A DNA stretch of 64,000 bases from positions 1-64,000 of the forward strand of contig CAXTIU010000009.1 in the NCBI GenBank assembly GCA_964244495.1, given 5' to 3'. This DNA is from RH-AL1 sp964244495 (GTDB lineage Bacteria; Pseudomonadota; Alphaproteobacteria; Rhizobiales; Beijerinckiaceae). This document shows positions 28,463 to 36,670 of the stretch, piece by piece. Position 1 is the first letter of the stretch. Every line of letters begins with the position of its first letter. The notes below the pieces were generated by a model. It did not search any database, was not told where the DNA came from, and saw only the letters and a list, made by a program, of their open reading frames with translations. Position numbers and translations under genes: made by a program.

Positions 28463-28660
28463 GGGCTCGCGACCGATCGGCCTCGAAAAAGCGCGAGCGG
28501 CCTCGTGATCCCGGCGCGGGTCGGGACGCGTCGGCGTGGGGGAGGGGCGTCCGCCGCCGGCTCTTGCATGCGCCGGCTCTTGCGTGCCAAGGGCAGGGTG
28601 CGGGAGGGTAGGGCGGCGCGAAGCGGGACGCGGCAACGCTCCCCAAAGGGGTTCGGGACC

Positions 28661-29470
28661 ATGGCAGCCGTCGATTTCGCCGCCTTCGTCGAGAAGCTGG
28701 GGGACGCCGCCGGCAGCGCCATCCTGCCCTTCTTCCGCACGAGCGTCGGCACCGAGGACAAGAACAAGGGCGGCTCGTTCGATCCCGTGACGGAGGCCGA
28801 CCGCGCCGCCGAGGTCGCGATGCGCCGGATGATCGAGGCGCAGTTCCCCGCCCACGGCATCGTCGGCGAGGAGTTCGGCAGCGCGCGTGCCGAGGCCGAG
28901 TACGTCTGGGTGCTCGACCCGATCGACGGCACCAAGGCGTTCATCGCCGGCCTGCCGACGTGGGGCGTCCTCATCGGCCTGCTGCACAACGGCCGCCCCT
29001 GCTACGGCATGATGGTCCAGCCCTTCACGCAGGAGCGCTTCGTCGGCGACGGGTCGAGCGCCCACTGGCGCGGCACCGGCCTCGGTCCGTTCAGGGGCAG
29101 GCGCCGGCTCGGCGTCCGGCGCTGCGCGACGCTCGCCGATGCGACGGTCATGACGACCTCGCCCCTGCTCTACGCCGACGAGAAGCTCGCGGCGCTGCGC
29201 CGGCTCGAAGCGGGGGCGAAGCTCGTGCGCTACGGCTGCGACTGCTACGCTTTCGCGATGCTCGCCGGGGGGCAGGTGGACTGCGTCGTGGAGGCGGGGC
29301 TCCAGCCCTACGACGTCGTCGCGCTGATCCCGATCGTCGAGGGGGCGGGCGGGATCGTGACGACGTGGGCCGGCGGCGATCCGTCGGAGGGTGGCGACGT
29401 GATCGCCTGCGGCGACAAGCGGCTCCACGAAGAGGCTCTCGCCCGCCTGGCCGCGGCACGACCCGCCTGA
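28661..29470 (+). CDS. hisN: Inositol-monophosphatase family phosphatase, probable histidinol-phosphatase
   Basis: A 269-residue Mg-dependent, lithium-sensitive-type phosphatase. Metal-binding motifs are DPVTEADRAAE, the GEEFG glutamate, VLDPIDGTKAFIAGLPTWG, and YDVVALIPIVEGAGG with an Asp. The IDGTKAFI...WG.LI pattern and the position after the N-formylglutamate amidohydrolase gene match the HisN-type histidinol-phosphatase of Rhizobiales rather than SuhB, though the two are hard to tell apart. ATG 28661 starts MAAVDFAAF; the upstream open frame overlaps the sRNA region and is not coding. Confidence 0.82.
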   Translation: MAAVDFAAFVEKLGDAAGSAILPFFRTSVGTEDKNKGGSFDPVTEADRAAEVAMRRMIEAQFPAHGIVGEEFGSARAEAEYVWVLDPIDGTKAFIAGLPTWGVLIGLLHNGRPCYGMMVQPFTQERFVGDGSSAHWRGTGLGPFRGRRRLGVRRCATLADATVMTTSPLLYADEKLAALRRLEAGAKLVRYGCDCYAFAMLAGGQVDCVVEAGLQPYDVVALIPIVEGAGGIVTTWAGGDPSEGGDVIACGDKRLHEEALARLAAARPA

Positions 29471-29582
29471 GCCGAGGGGGCCGCCGCGCCGCGACGGTTC
29501 GGCCGCGCCACCAACGCTTGCGCGCGGTGTTGAGTACGCCGGACGCCGTCGACGGCGCCCCAGCTCACCGAAAGGCACCATC

Positions 29583-30461
29583 ATGACCACCGATCCGCGC
29601 GAAGCGGGGGCGACCCCTCCTTTCCCCGGCGAACAGCAGCAGCCCCGACCCGGCCTGACCTCGAAGATGACGCCGACGCCCGACCACGGCGAGGGGAGCT
29701 ACGTCGGCAAGGGCCTGCTCACCGGGCGGGTCGCGCTGATCACCGGCGGCGATTCGGGGATCGGGCGTGCCGTCGCCATCGCCTACGCGCGCGAGGGCGC
29801 CGATGTCGCGCTCTCCTACCTGGAGGCGGAGCAGTCCGACGCCGAGGACACTGCGGCCTGGATCGACAAGGCCGGGCGGCGCGCCATCCTCCTGCCGGGC
29901 GACTTGCGGGACGAGGCCCATTGCCGAAACCTCGTCGCGCGCACGGTGGCCGAGTTCGGGCGCCTCGACATCCTCGTCAACAACGCCGCCGCCCAGGTGG
30001 TGAACGAGGGGCTTTCCGACGTGACCGCCGCCGACGTCGACGGCGCCTTCCGCACCAACGTCTTCGCGATGATCACCCTGTGCCAGGCGGCGGTGCCGCA
30101 CATGAAGCCCGGCGCGTCCATCGTCAACACGACCAGCGTGCAGGCCAAGGTCGGGACCGAGACGATGCTCGTTTATTCCGCCACCAAGGGCGCCATCGCG
30201 AGCTTCACCGTCGCTTTGTCGAACCTGCTGGCGCCGCAGGGCATCCGGGTGAACTGCGTCGCGCCGGGGCCGATCTGGACGCCGATCCAGCCGATCGTCA
30301 AGAGCCCCGAGCAGATCGAGGCGCTGGGCAAGGCGACGCCGCTCGGCCGGGCCGGACAGCCCGCCGAACTCGCGCCCGCCTACGTGCTGCTCGCCTCCGA
30401 CGGGGGCAGCTACATGAGCGGAGCCTTGATCCCCGTGACGGGCGGCATGCCGATGCTCTAG
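29583..30461 (+). CDS. SDR-family oxidoreductase (general stress protein 39-like)
   Basis: A 292-residue short-chain dehydrogenase with an N-terminal extension (about 45 residues, Pro-rich, PDHGEGSYVGKGLL) typical of the YdaD/YhdF/GSP39 group. The cofactor motif is ITGGDSGIGRAVA, followed by the NNAA loop (LVNNAAAQ), catalytic Ser in TTSVQ and YSATKGA (Tyr and Lys). The substrate is unknown; related proteins are stress-induced. It ends 147 bases before pyrH on the same strand and occupies the position where rpsB-tsf usually stand. Confidence 0.9.
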   Translation: MTTDPREAGATPPFPGEQQQPRPGLTSKMTPTPDHGEGSYVGKGLLTGRVALITGGDSGIGRAVAIAYAREGADVALSYLEAEQSDAEDTAAWIDKAGRRAILLPGDLRDEAHCRNLVARTVAEFGRLDILVNNAAAQVVNEGLSDVTAADVDGAFRTNVFAMITLCQAAVPHMKPGASIVNTTSVQAKVGTETMLVYSATKGAIASFTVALSNLLAPQGIRVNCVAPGPIWTPIQPIVKSPEQIEALGKATPLGRAGQPAELAPAYVLLASDGGSYMSGALIPVTGGMPML

Positions 30462-30608
30462 TCATCACACCGCGCGCGATCGGACCGGGGATCAGGGGGC
30501 AGACGCCGCCCGGCCCCGCGCGCGGCGACGTCCCTCGACCCGCGAGCGCTCGGTTGTAAGGCCGGTTCAAACCGCCTATGCGATGCCCGGCGGGGGATGA
30601 GGCAGATC

Positions 30609-31352
30609 ATGGCGCGCGCTGAGACAACCGACGGCAAAGCACGCTCGCGATGGCGACGGGTGGTCGTCAAGCTGTCGGGGGAAGCCCTGCAGGGACGCCA
30701 AAGCCACGGCCTCGATCCGACCACGCTCGACAAGATAGCCCTGGACCTCGCGCAGACCGCCCGTCTCGGCGTCGAGGTGGCGGTGGTGGTCGGCGGCGGC
30801 AACTTCTTCCGCGGCATCCAAGGCGCCCATTCCGGCATCGAGCGCGCCCGCGCCGACTCGATCGGCATGCTGGCCACGGTCATGAACGCGCTCGCCATCG
30901 AGTTCGCCGTGGAGAAGGCCGGCAAGTCCGCCCGCGTGCTGTCGGCGGTGCCGATGCCCTCCCTGTGCCAGCCGTATTCGCGACAGGCGGCGCTTCACCA
31001 CCTCGACAAGGATCGCATCGTGATCCTGGCGGGCGGCACCGGCAACCCGTTCTTCACGACCGACACCGGCGCGGTGCTGCGCGGTGCGGAACTCTCGTGC
31101 GACGCCATCTTGAAAGCGACGCAGGTCGATGGCGTGTACTCCGCCGATCCCAAGCGCGACCCGAACGCCGAGCGCTACGACACGCTGACGCACGATCAGG
31201 CGATCGCCGAGAACCTCGCGATCATGGACACCGCCGCTTTCGCCCTTGCCCGCGAGAACCGAATTCCGATACTCGTCTTCTCGATCGAGGGGGACGGCGC
31301 GATCTGCAACGCGCTCGAGGGCAGGGCGGCGGCGACCCTCGTGACGCCATGA
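30609..31352 (+). CDS. pyrH: UMP kinase
   Basis: Phosphorylates UMP to UDP with ATP; hexameric amino-acid-kinase fold. 247 residues, close to the usual length. Motifs are VVKLSGEALQG, VVVGGGNFFRG, the UMP-binding ADSIGMLATVMNALA and AGGTGNPFFTTDTGA, then KATQVDGVYSADPK. ATG 30609 is preferred because TGAGG lies 6 bases upstream; an ATG 4 codons earlier is possible. First gene of the pyrH-frr-uppS-cdsA-dxr-rseP-bamA run, with rpsB-tsf missing upstream. Confidence 0.96.
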   Translation: MARAETTDGKARSRWRRVVVKLSGEALQGRQSHGLDPTTLDKIALDLAQTARLGVEVAVVVGGGNFFRGIQGAHSGIERARADSIGMLATVMNALAIEFAVEKAGKSARVLSAVPMPSLCQPYSRQAALHHLDKDRIVILAGGTGNPFFTTDTGAVLRGAELSCDAILKATQVDGVYSADPKRDPNAERYDTLTHDQAIAENLAIMDTAAFALARENRIPILVFSIEGDGAICNALEGRAAATLVTP

Positions 31353-31518
31353 TACCACGCCGTCGCCCGCGTGCCACCGTCCGTCGTACCACCTCGGTGA
31401 CACCTGTTCCCGTTGTATGGCATCGTGTCCGGTGCTGGCGTCGGCGGCCGGGACGGGATGAACCACAGGATCGACCGCCGCGCCGGTCCCCGGCGCGCTT
31501 CCGCTACAGGGCCAATCG

Positions 31519-32079
31519 ATGAGTGCTGCTTTCGACCTTCCCGACCTCAAGCGGCGCATGCAAGGTGCCGTGCAGACGCTCAAGCACGAGCTCGGCGGCC
31601 TGCGGACCGGTCGCGCCAGCGCCAGCCTGCTCGAGCCCATCGAGGTCGAGGCCTACGGCCAGCGCCAGCCCATCAACACGGTCGCCTCGATCAGCGTCCC
31701 GGAGCCGCGCATGCTCTCGGTGCAGGTCTGGGATCGGAGCATGGTGGGCGCCGTCGAGAAGGCGATCCGCGACTCCAACCTCGGCCTGTCGCCGACCACC
31801 GAGGGACAGATCCTGCGCATCCGCATTCCCGAGCTCAACGAGCAGCGCCGCAAGGAGATGGTCAAGATCGCGCACCGCTACACCGAGGAAGCGCGTGTCG
31901 CCGTGCGCCACGTGCGACGTGACGGCATCGACGTGCTAAAGAAGCAGTTGAAGGAAAAGGACATCAGCGAGGACGACGAGAAGCGCCTGGCGGCCGACGT
32001 GCAGAAGGCGACCGACCAGGTCGTCGGCGAGATCGACATGACGCTCGCCGGCAAGGAGAAGGAGATCATGCAGGTTTGA
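31519..32079 (+). CDS. frr: Ribosome recycling factor
   Basis: A 186-residue protein that splits the post-termination ribosome together with EF-G. It has the two-domain RRF pattern: LKHELGGLRTGRASASLLEPI, VEAYGQRQPINTVASISVPE (in parts), LRIRIPELNEQRRKEMVKIAHRY (in parts), AVRHVRRDGID and the C-terminal coiled helix ending GKEKEIMQV. The length is standard. It follows pyrH after 166 bases and precedes uppS by 102 bases. Confidence 0.96.
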   Translation: MSAAFDLPDLKRRMQGAVQTLKHELGGLRTGRASASLLEPIEVEAYGQRQPINTVASISVPEPRMLSVQVWDRSMVGAVEKAIRDSNLGLSPTTEGQILRIRIPELNEQRRKEMVKIAHRYTEEARVAVRHVRRDGIDVLKKQLKEKDISEDDEKRLAADVQKATDQVVGEIDMTLAGKEKEIMQV

Positions 32080-32181
32080 ACCTTCCCCGAGGACGCGAGC
32101 ACCGCCGCGCCCGCCGCTCGAACGCCCGGCGGATGCGGGCCTGACCGTCATCTCCCATCTCTTGCCCAACCTGGAACAGCG

Positions 32182-32964
32182 ATGCCGAGTCTAGCCGAGG
32201 AGACAACGACCGCCGGCGTCCGCAAGGCGCGTGGCGTCCCCTCGCACGTGGGGCTCATCATGGACGGCAACGGCCGGTGGGCGACCCTGCGCGGCTTGCC
32301 GCGCATCGAGGGGCATCGGCGCGGCCTGGAAGCGTTGCGCGCGGCGGTGCGGACCGCCGCCGAGTTCTCGCTGGACTACCTGACGGTCTACAGTTTCTCC
32401 GCCGAGAACTGGAGCCGGCCGTTCCAGGAGATCCAGGACCTGATGGGGCTCCTCAAGCGCTTCATCCGCAAGGACCTGGTGGAGCTGCACAAGGCCGGCG
32501 TCCGCGTCAGGGTGATCGGGTTTCGCGACGACTTGCAGGCGGACGTCCGCTCCCTGCTTGAGGAAGCCGAGACCATGACCCGGCTGAACGCCGGCCTCGT
32601 GCTCGTGATCGCCTTCAACTACGGCGGACGGCAGGAGATCGCGGCGGCGGCGCGCGCCATCGCCGGCAAGCTCGCCGAAGGGGCCTTGCGCGAGAGCGAC
32701 ATCGACGCATCGCTGCTGTCGCGATACCTTCAAACCTCCGATATTCCCGATCCCGACCTCATCATCCGCACGTCAGGCGAGCAGCGGTTGTCCAACTTCC
32801 TGCTCTGGCAGGCCGCCTACAGCGAGTTCGTGTTCCTTCCCGTGCTCTGGCCCGACTTCGACCGCGGTGCCTTCGCCGGCGCCCTCGCCGAATACGCCGC
32901 GCGCGAGCGACGCTTCGGCGGTCCCTCCCTATCGCGCGCCGTCGCGGCGAGGACCGGGTCGTGA
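32182..32964 (+). CDS. uppS: Isoprenyl transferase (undecaprenyl diphosphate synthase)
   Basis: Makes the C55 lipid carrier diphosphate for peptidoglycan and surface polysaccharides by cis-condensation of IPP onto farnesyl diphosphate. 260 residues. The substrate-binding P-loop-like MDGNGRWA has catalytic Asp28, followed by GHRRGLEALR, TVYSFSAENWSRP, NYGGRQEI and DLIIRTSGEQRLSNFLLWQ near the end, the family signature. The start at 32182 is reasonable; the exact N-terminus is not critical because residues 1-20 are non-conserved. Confidence 0.96.
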   Translation: MPSLAEETTTAGVRKARGVPSHVGLIMDGNGRWATLRGLPRIEGHRRGLEALRAAVRTAAEFSLDYLTVYSFSAENWSRPFQEIQDLMGLLKRFIRKDLVELHKAGVRVRVIGFRDDLQADVRSLLEEAETMTRLNAGLVLVIAFNYGGRQEIAAAARAIAGKLAEGALRESDIDASLLSRYLQTSDIPDPDLIIRTSGEQRLSNFLLWQAAYSEFVFLPVLWPDFDRGAFAGALAEYAARERRFGGPSLSRAVAARTGS

Positions 32965-32999
32965 CGCTCGCTCGCGCCGTCGCGGCGAGGTAGCCGGAG

Positions 33000-33935
33000 G
33001 TGCGGGACAGCCAGCTGCGGGACGGCCGGGCACCGGAGCCTGTTCGCGCGCCTGCCGGCGCCGCGCCGGCGAGGGGCCGCTGGGGCGACCTCGGCCCCCG
33101 CGCCGTGTCGGGCGCGGTCCTGGGGATCGCGGCGGTCGTGACGACCCGGGTCGGCGGCGGTGTGTTCGCGTTGACGTGGCTCGCGGCGGCCATCGGGGTG
33201 AATTGGGAGTGGCAGCGACTGATCGGTGGCGCCCGCCGCCGATCGAGAACGGCGGCGGGCGCCGTGGCGCTGGTTGCCGTGGCCGCCCTCACCACGCTGC
33301 CCATCCTGGCCGCGCCGCCGCCCGCCTGGGCCCTGGTGCCCGCCCGATCTGCGAGCGCGGCCATCCTCGTCCTAGCCTGCGGTCTGGCCGCGCTTCTCGC
33401 CGGCGCCGGCGCCCGGGCTTGGGCGGCGGCCGGCGTGCTCTACGCCGGTCTGCTCCTCCTCGCGGTCCTGGCGCTGCGCTTCTCGACGCCGCTCGGGACG
33501 CGGTCGATCGTCTGGCTGTTCGCGACGGTGTGGTCGACGGATGTCTTCGCCTACGGCGGCGGCCGGCTGATCGGCGGCCCCAAGCTGTGGCCGCGCGTGT
33601 CCCCATCCAAGACCTGGTCCGGCACCGTGTCGGGCATCGCCGCCGGTACGCTCGCCGGATCCTTCGTCGCGATGCACGACCTCCCGATCCCGTCCTCGCC
33701 GGCGGCGATCATGGTCGTCACCCTCGCCGCCGCGACCCTGTCGCAGGCCGGCGACGCCTTCGAGTCGAGCGTGAAGCGGCGCTTCGGCGTGAAGGACTCC
33801 AGCCGTCTCATCCCGGGTCACGGCGGCATCATGGACCGTCTCGACGGCTTCATCGCGGCCGCCGTGTTCGCGTTCGCGACCGGTCTCGCGCACCACATGC
33901 CCTCCACCGCCGGCGGATTGTTCTCTTGGGCCTGA
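33000..33935 (+). CDS. cdsA: Phosphatidate cytidylyltransferase
   Basis: Makes CDP-diacylglycerol from phosphatidate and CTP in the inner membrane. 311 residues with about seven to eight membrane spans and the CdsA signature near the C-terminus: SPSKTWSGTVSGI, SQAGDAFESSVKRRFGVKDSS, then IPGHGGIMDRLDG. GTG at 33000 opens the frame, but GGAGG directly abuts it, so the true start may be a few codons downstream. It lies 35 bases after uppS and 19 bases before dxr, so it is clearly in the same operon. Confidence 0.93.
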   Translation: MRDSQLRDGRAPEPVRAPAGAAPARGRWGDLGPRAVSGAVLGIAAVVTTRVGGGVFALTWLAAAIGVNWEWQRLIGGARRRSRTAAGAVALVAVAALTTLPILAAPPPAWALVPARSASAAILVLACGLAALLAGAGARAWAAAGVLYAGLLLLAVLALRFSTPLGTRSIVWLFATVWSTDVFAYGGGRLIGGPKLWPRVSPSKTWSGTVSGIAAGTLAGSFVAMHDLPIPSSPAAIMVVTLAAATLSQAGDAFESSVKRRFGVKDSSRLIPGHGGIMDRLDGFIAAAVFAFATGLAHHMPSTAGGLFSWA

Positions 33936-33954
33936 ACCCCCAGTCACGGATCGC

Positions 33955-35193
33955 ATGATGGACCAAGCCGTTTCCAAACCGGGTGCGTCGGGAACGCGCC
34001 CGCCGCGCGTCGTCACCATCCTGGGCGCCGCCGGATCGGTCGGCCAATCGACGGCGGATCTGCTCGCCGCCGCCCCTGACGATTTCGTGGTCGCCGCCGT
34101 CGCCGGCGGCCGCGACGCGCGCGCCCTCGCCCGCACCGCGATCCGGCTTCGGGCGTCCTTCGCCGCGCTCGCCGACCCCGGGGGCTACGGCGACCTGAAG
34201 GACGCGCTCGCCGGCACGGGGATCGAGGCGGCGGCCGGCGCGTCCGCCGTCGTCGAGGCCGCCCTGCGCCCCTCCGATCTCGTGATGGCGGCGATCGCCG
34301 GCACCGCCGGCGTCAAGCCGACCTTCGCCGCGCTGGAGGCCGGACGCACCATCGCGCTGGCCAACAAGGAATGCCTCGTGTGCGCCGGCGCCGCCTTCAT
34401 GCGGGAGGCGGCGCTTCGCGGCACGCGCCTGCTGCCGGTCGACAGCGAGCACAACGCGATCTTCCAGGCGCTCGGCGACGCGGACACCGCCCTGATCGAG
34501 GTGATGACGCTGACCGCGTCGGGTGGCCCGTTCCGCACCTGGACGCGGGAGGCCATCGCCGCCGCCACGCCCGAGCAGGCCCTCGCCCACCCGAACTGGT
34601 CGATGGGCCCGAAGGTCACCATCGACTCCGCCGGCCTCATGAACAAGGGTTTGGAGGTCATCGAGGCGCATCACCTCTTCGGCATCGAGGCGGCCCGGCT
34701 CGACGTGCTGATCCACCCCCAGTCGATCGTCCACGGCCTGGTCAGCTTCGTCGACGGCTCGGTGACCGCCGGCCTCGCCAGTCCCGACATGAAGGTCCCC
34801 ATCGGTCACTGCCTGGCCTCTCCCTCGCGGATGGCCACCGCCGCGCGCCGCCTCGACCTCGCCGCGGTCGGAACGCTGACCTTCGAGCGCCCCGACCTCG
34901 ACCGCTTCCCCGCGCTCCGCGTCGCCCTTGACGCGCTGCGCGGCGGGCGCGGCCTGCCGACGGTGCTCAACGCCGCCAACGAGGTCGCGGTCGAGGCCTT
35001 CGTGGAAAAGCTCATTTCCTTCCACGATATCGCTCGCATCGTGGAGCAGGCCTGCGACCGGGCGCTGGCCGACGGGGTGGCGCGCGAACCCGCGAGCGTC
35101 GCCGACGCGCTGGCCGTTGACCATGTCGTCAGAGAAAGAACGCGCGCGCTCCTCCCGCGGCTCGACGACGGCGCGTTTTTAACCGATCACTAA
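33955..35193 (+). CDS. dxr: 1-deoxy-D-xylulose 5-phosphate reductoisomerase
   Basis: Second step of the MEP isoprenoid pathway: NADPH- and metal-dependent rearrangement and reduction of DXP to MEP. 412 residues. Motifs are NADPH-binding ILGAAGSVGQSTADLL, ALANKECLVCAG, the metal site PVDSEHNAIFQ, LTASGGPFR, NWSMGPKVTIDSAGLMNKGLE (in parts) and HPQSIVHGLVSF. The length fits the family. It gives precursors for the downstream UppS product and probable hopanoids. It ends 65 bases before rseP. Confidence 0.96.
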   Translation: MMDQAVSKPGASGTRPPRVVTILGAAGSVGQSTADLLAAAPDDFVVAAVAGGRDARALARTAIRLRASFAALADPGGYGDLKDALAGTGIEAAAGASAVVEAALRPSDLVMAAIAGTAGVKPTFAALEAGRTIALANKECLVCAGAAFMREAALRGTRLLPVDSEHNAIFQALGDADTALIEVMTLTASGGPFRTWTREAIAAATPEQALAHPNWSMGPKVTIDSAGLMNKGLEVIEAHHLFGIEAARLDVLIHPQSIVHGLVSFVDGSVTAGLASPDMKVPIGHCLASPSRMATAARRLDLAAVGTLTFERPDLDRFPALRVALDALRGGRGLPTVLNAANEVAVEAFVEKLISFHDIARIVEQACDRALADGVAREPASVADALAVDHVVRERTRALLPRLDDGAFLTDH

Positions 35194-35258
35194 GCATGTG
35201 ATGCCGGCGGCCGGGGACGGCGACGCGGCATCGACCATGCGGTTCCAGGAGGCTCCGG

Positions 35259-36386
35259 TTGTCGCTATCAGCCCTTTTCTTCAACACGGTGCCGTTCATC
35301 TGCGTGCTCACGATCGTGGTGTTCTTCCATGAGATGGGGCACTTCCTGGTCGGGCGCTGGTGCGGCGTGAAGGTCGACGCCTTCTCGCTCGGGTTCGGTC
35401 CCGAGCTCGCCCACTACACCGATCGCAAGGGCACGCGCTGGCGGCTGGCGCTGCTGCCGCTCGGCGGCTACGTCAAGTTCCACGGCGACGCCAACGGCGC
35501 CTCGGTGCCCGACGACCAGGCGCTCGCCACGATGCCGTCGGGGGAGCGGTCCGTCACCCTGTTCGGCCAGAGCGTCGCCAAGCGGGCCGCCATCGTCGCC
35601 GCCGGTCCGATCGCCAATTTCATCGTCGCGATCGTCGTGCTCGCCGGGCTGTTCCACTTCAGCGGGCAGACCGTCATCGATCCGCGGGTCGGCAGCGTGA
35701 TGCCGGGCAGCGCCGCCGAGGCGGCCGGGTTCAAGGCCGGCGATCGACTGCTCGCCATCGACGGGGCGTCGATCACCTCTTTCGAGGACATGCAACGCGT
35801 CGTGCAGGCGGACGAGGGCACGCCCCTCACCTTTCTTCTCCGGCGCGGCGACGTCGACATGCCGCTGACCGCGACGCCGCGCCGGCAGGTGCTGCAAACG
35901 AGGCTCGGGGCGATGAGCACCAGCGTCCTCGGCCTGACGGCGGACGCCTCGCCCGCCTACGTCCACATGCGGCGCTACGGGATCGTGCGATCCCTCGGCA
36001 AGGGGGTGGCGGAGACCTGGGCCGTCGTCGAGGGAACCGGCCACTACTTGAAGGGTCTCGTGACCGGACGTGAGTCGAGCGACCAGCTGTCCGGCCCGAT
36101 CCGCATCGCGCAGGTGTCGGGCCAGATGGCGCAGCTCGGCGTGGCGCCGCTCGTCAACCTCGCGGCGATCCTGTCGATCTCGATCGGCCTCCTCAACCTG
36201 CTGCCGATCCCCCTGCTCGACGGCGGCTTCCTCCTGTTCTTCGCCTTCGAGGCGGTGCGCGGGAAGGCCCTGCCCGAGAAAACGCAGCAAGTCGGCTTCC
36301 GGATCGGTTTGACCTTCGTTGCGGTGCTGACGATCTTCGCCGCCTTCAACGACATCTCGCGGCTCGCGAAACCGCTGTTCCACTAG
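35259..36386 (+). CDS. rseP: Site-2 RIP metalloprotease RseP
   Basis: Intramembrane zinc protease that cleaves anti-sigma factors and leftover signal peptides. 375 residues with four membrane spans. HEMGH at 24-28 carries the zinc ligands and the catalytic Glu, one PDZ domain lies between about 115 and 200, and the second zinc motif NLLPIPLLDGG is near 310. The start is TTG at 35259, supported by CAGGAGG 6 bases upstream and by LSLSALFFNTVPFICVL, which opens the first membrane span. It precedes bamA by 284 bases. Confidence 0.95.
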   Translation: MSLSALFFNTVPFICVLTIVVFFHEMGHFLVGRWCGVKVDAFSLGFGPELAHYTDRKGTRWRLALLPLGGYVKFHGDANGASVPDDQALATMPSGERSVTLFGQSVAKRAAIVAAGPIANFIVAIVVLAGLFHFSGQTVIDPRVGSVMPGSAAEAAGFKAGDRLLAIDGASITSFEDMQRVVQADEGTPLTFLLRRGDVDMPLTATPRRQVLQTRLGAMSTSVLGLTADASPAYVHMRRYGIVRSLGKGVAETWAVVEGTGHYLKGLVTGRESSDQLSGPIRIAQVSGQMAQLGVAPLVNLAAILSISIGLLNLLPIPLLDGGFLLFFAFEAVRGKALPEKTQQVGFRIGLTFVAVLTIFAAFNDISRLAKPLFH

Positions 36387-36670
36387 CCTTATCAAAAGCT
36401 CGTTATGGAATTGGCCTTCCTCAACAAAGCCTTAATCGTCGACGTTAACCCTTCGCTTAGTATAAAGCGTGTCTTGACCGCCACGGCATGGTGAAAACAA
36501 ATGTAAGGGACGGAACGGCATTCTCTCGTTTAGGCAAAGCCTGTAGAACCGGGCTCGAGTGCGGGGATGGGCCTTGCTGCCCGCCCCCTTGGGGACCGGG
36601 TGCGTAAAGGTCCGGTTGGCTGGCTTGGCAGGTCGGCGATAGGTGAAGCGATGCGGGAGCCGGGCCGATA
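36387..36670 (+). other. rseP-bamA spacer with a weak promoter candidate
   Basis: A 284-base AT-richer spacer. CTTGAC at 36473-36478 could be a -35, but only poor -10 sequences (AACAAA or ACAAAT) follow at 17-18 bases. Two TTAA words at 36432 and 36445 are 9 bases apart, not the 7 of a CtrA box. A separate promoter for bamA is plausible, given the spacer length, but not proven. No gene is seen. Confidence 0.35.

Noticed and set aside
36432..36448. CtrA box before bamA
   Set aside because: The two TTAA words are 9 bases apart, not 7, so it does not meet the consensus.
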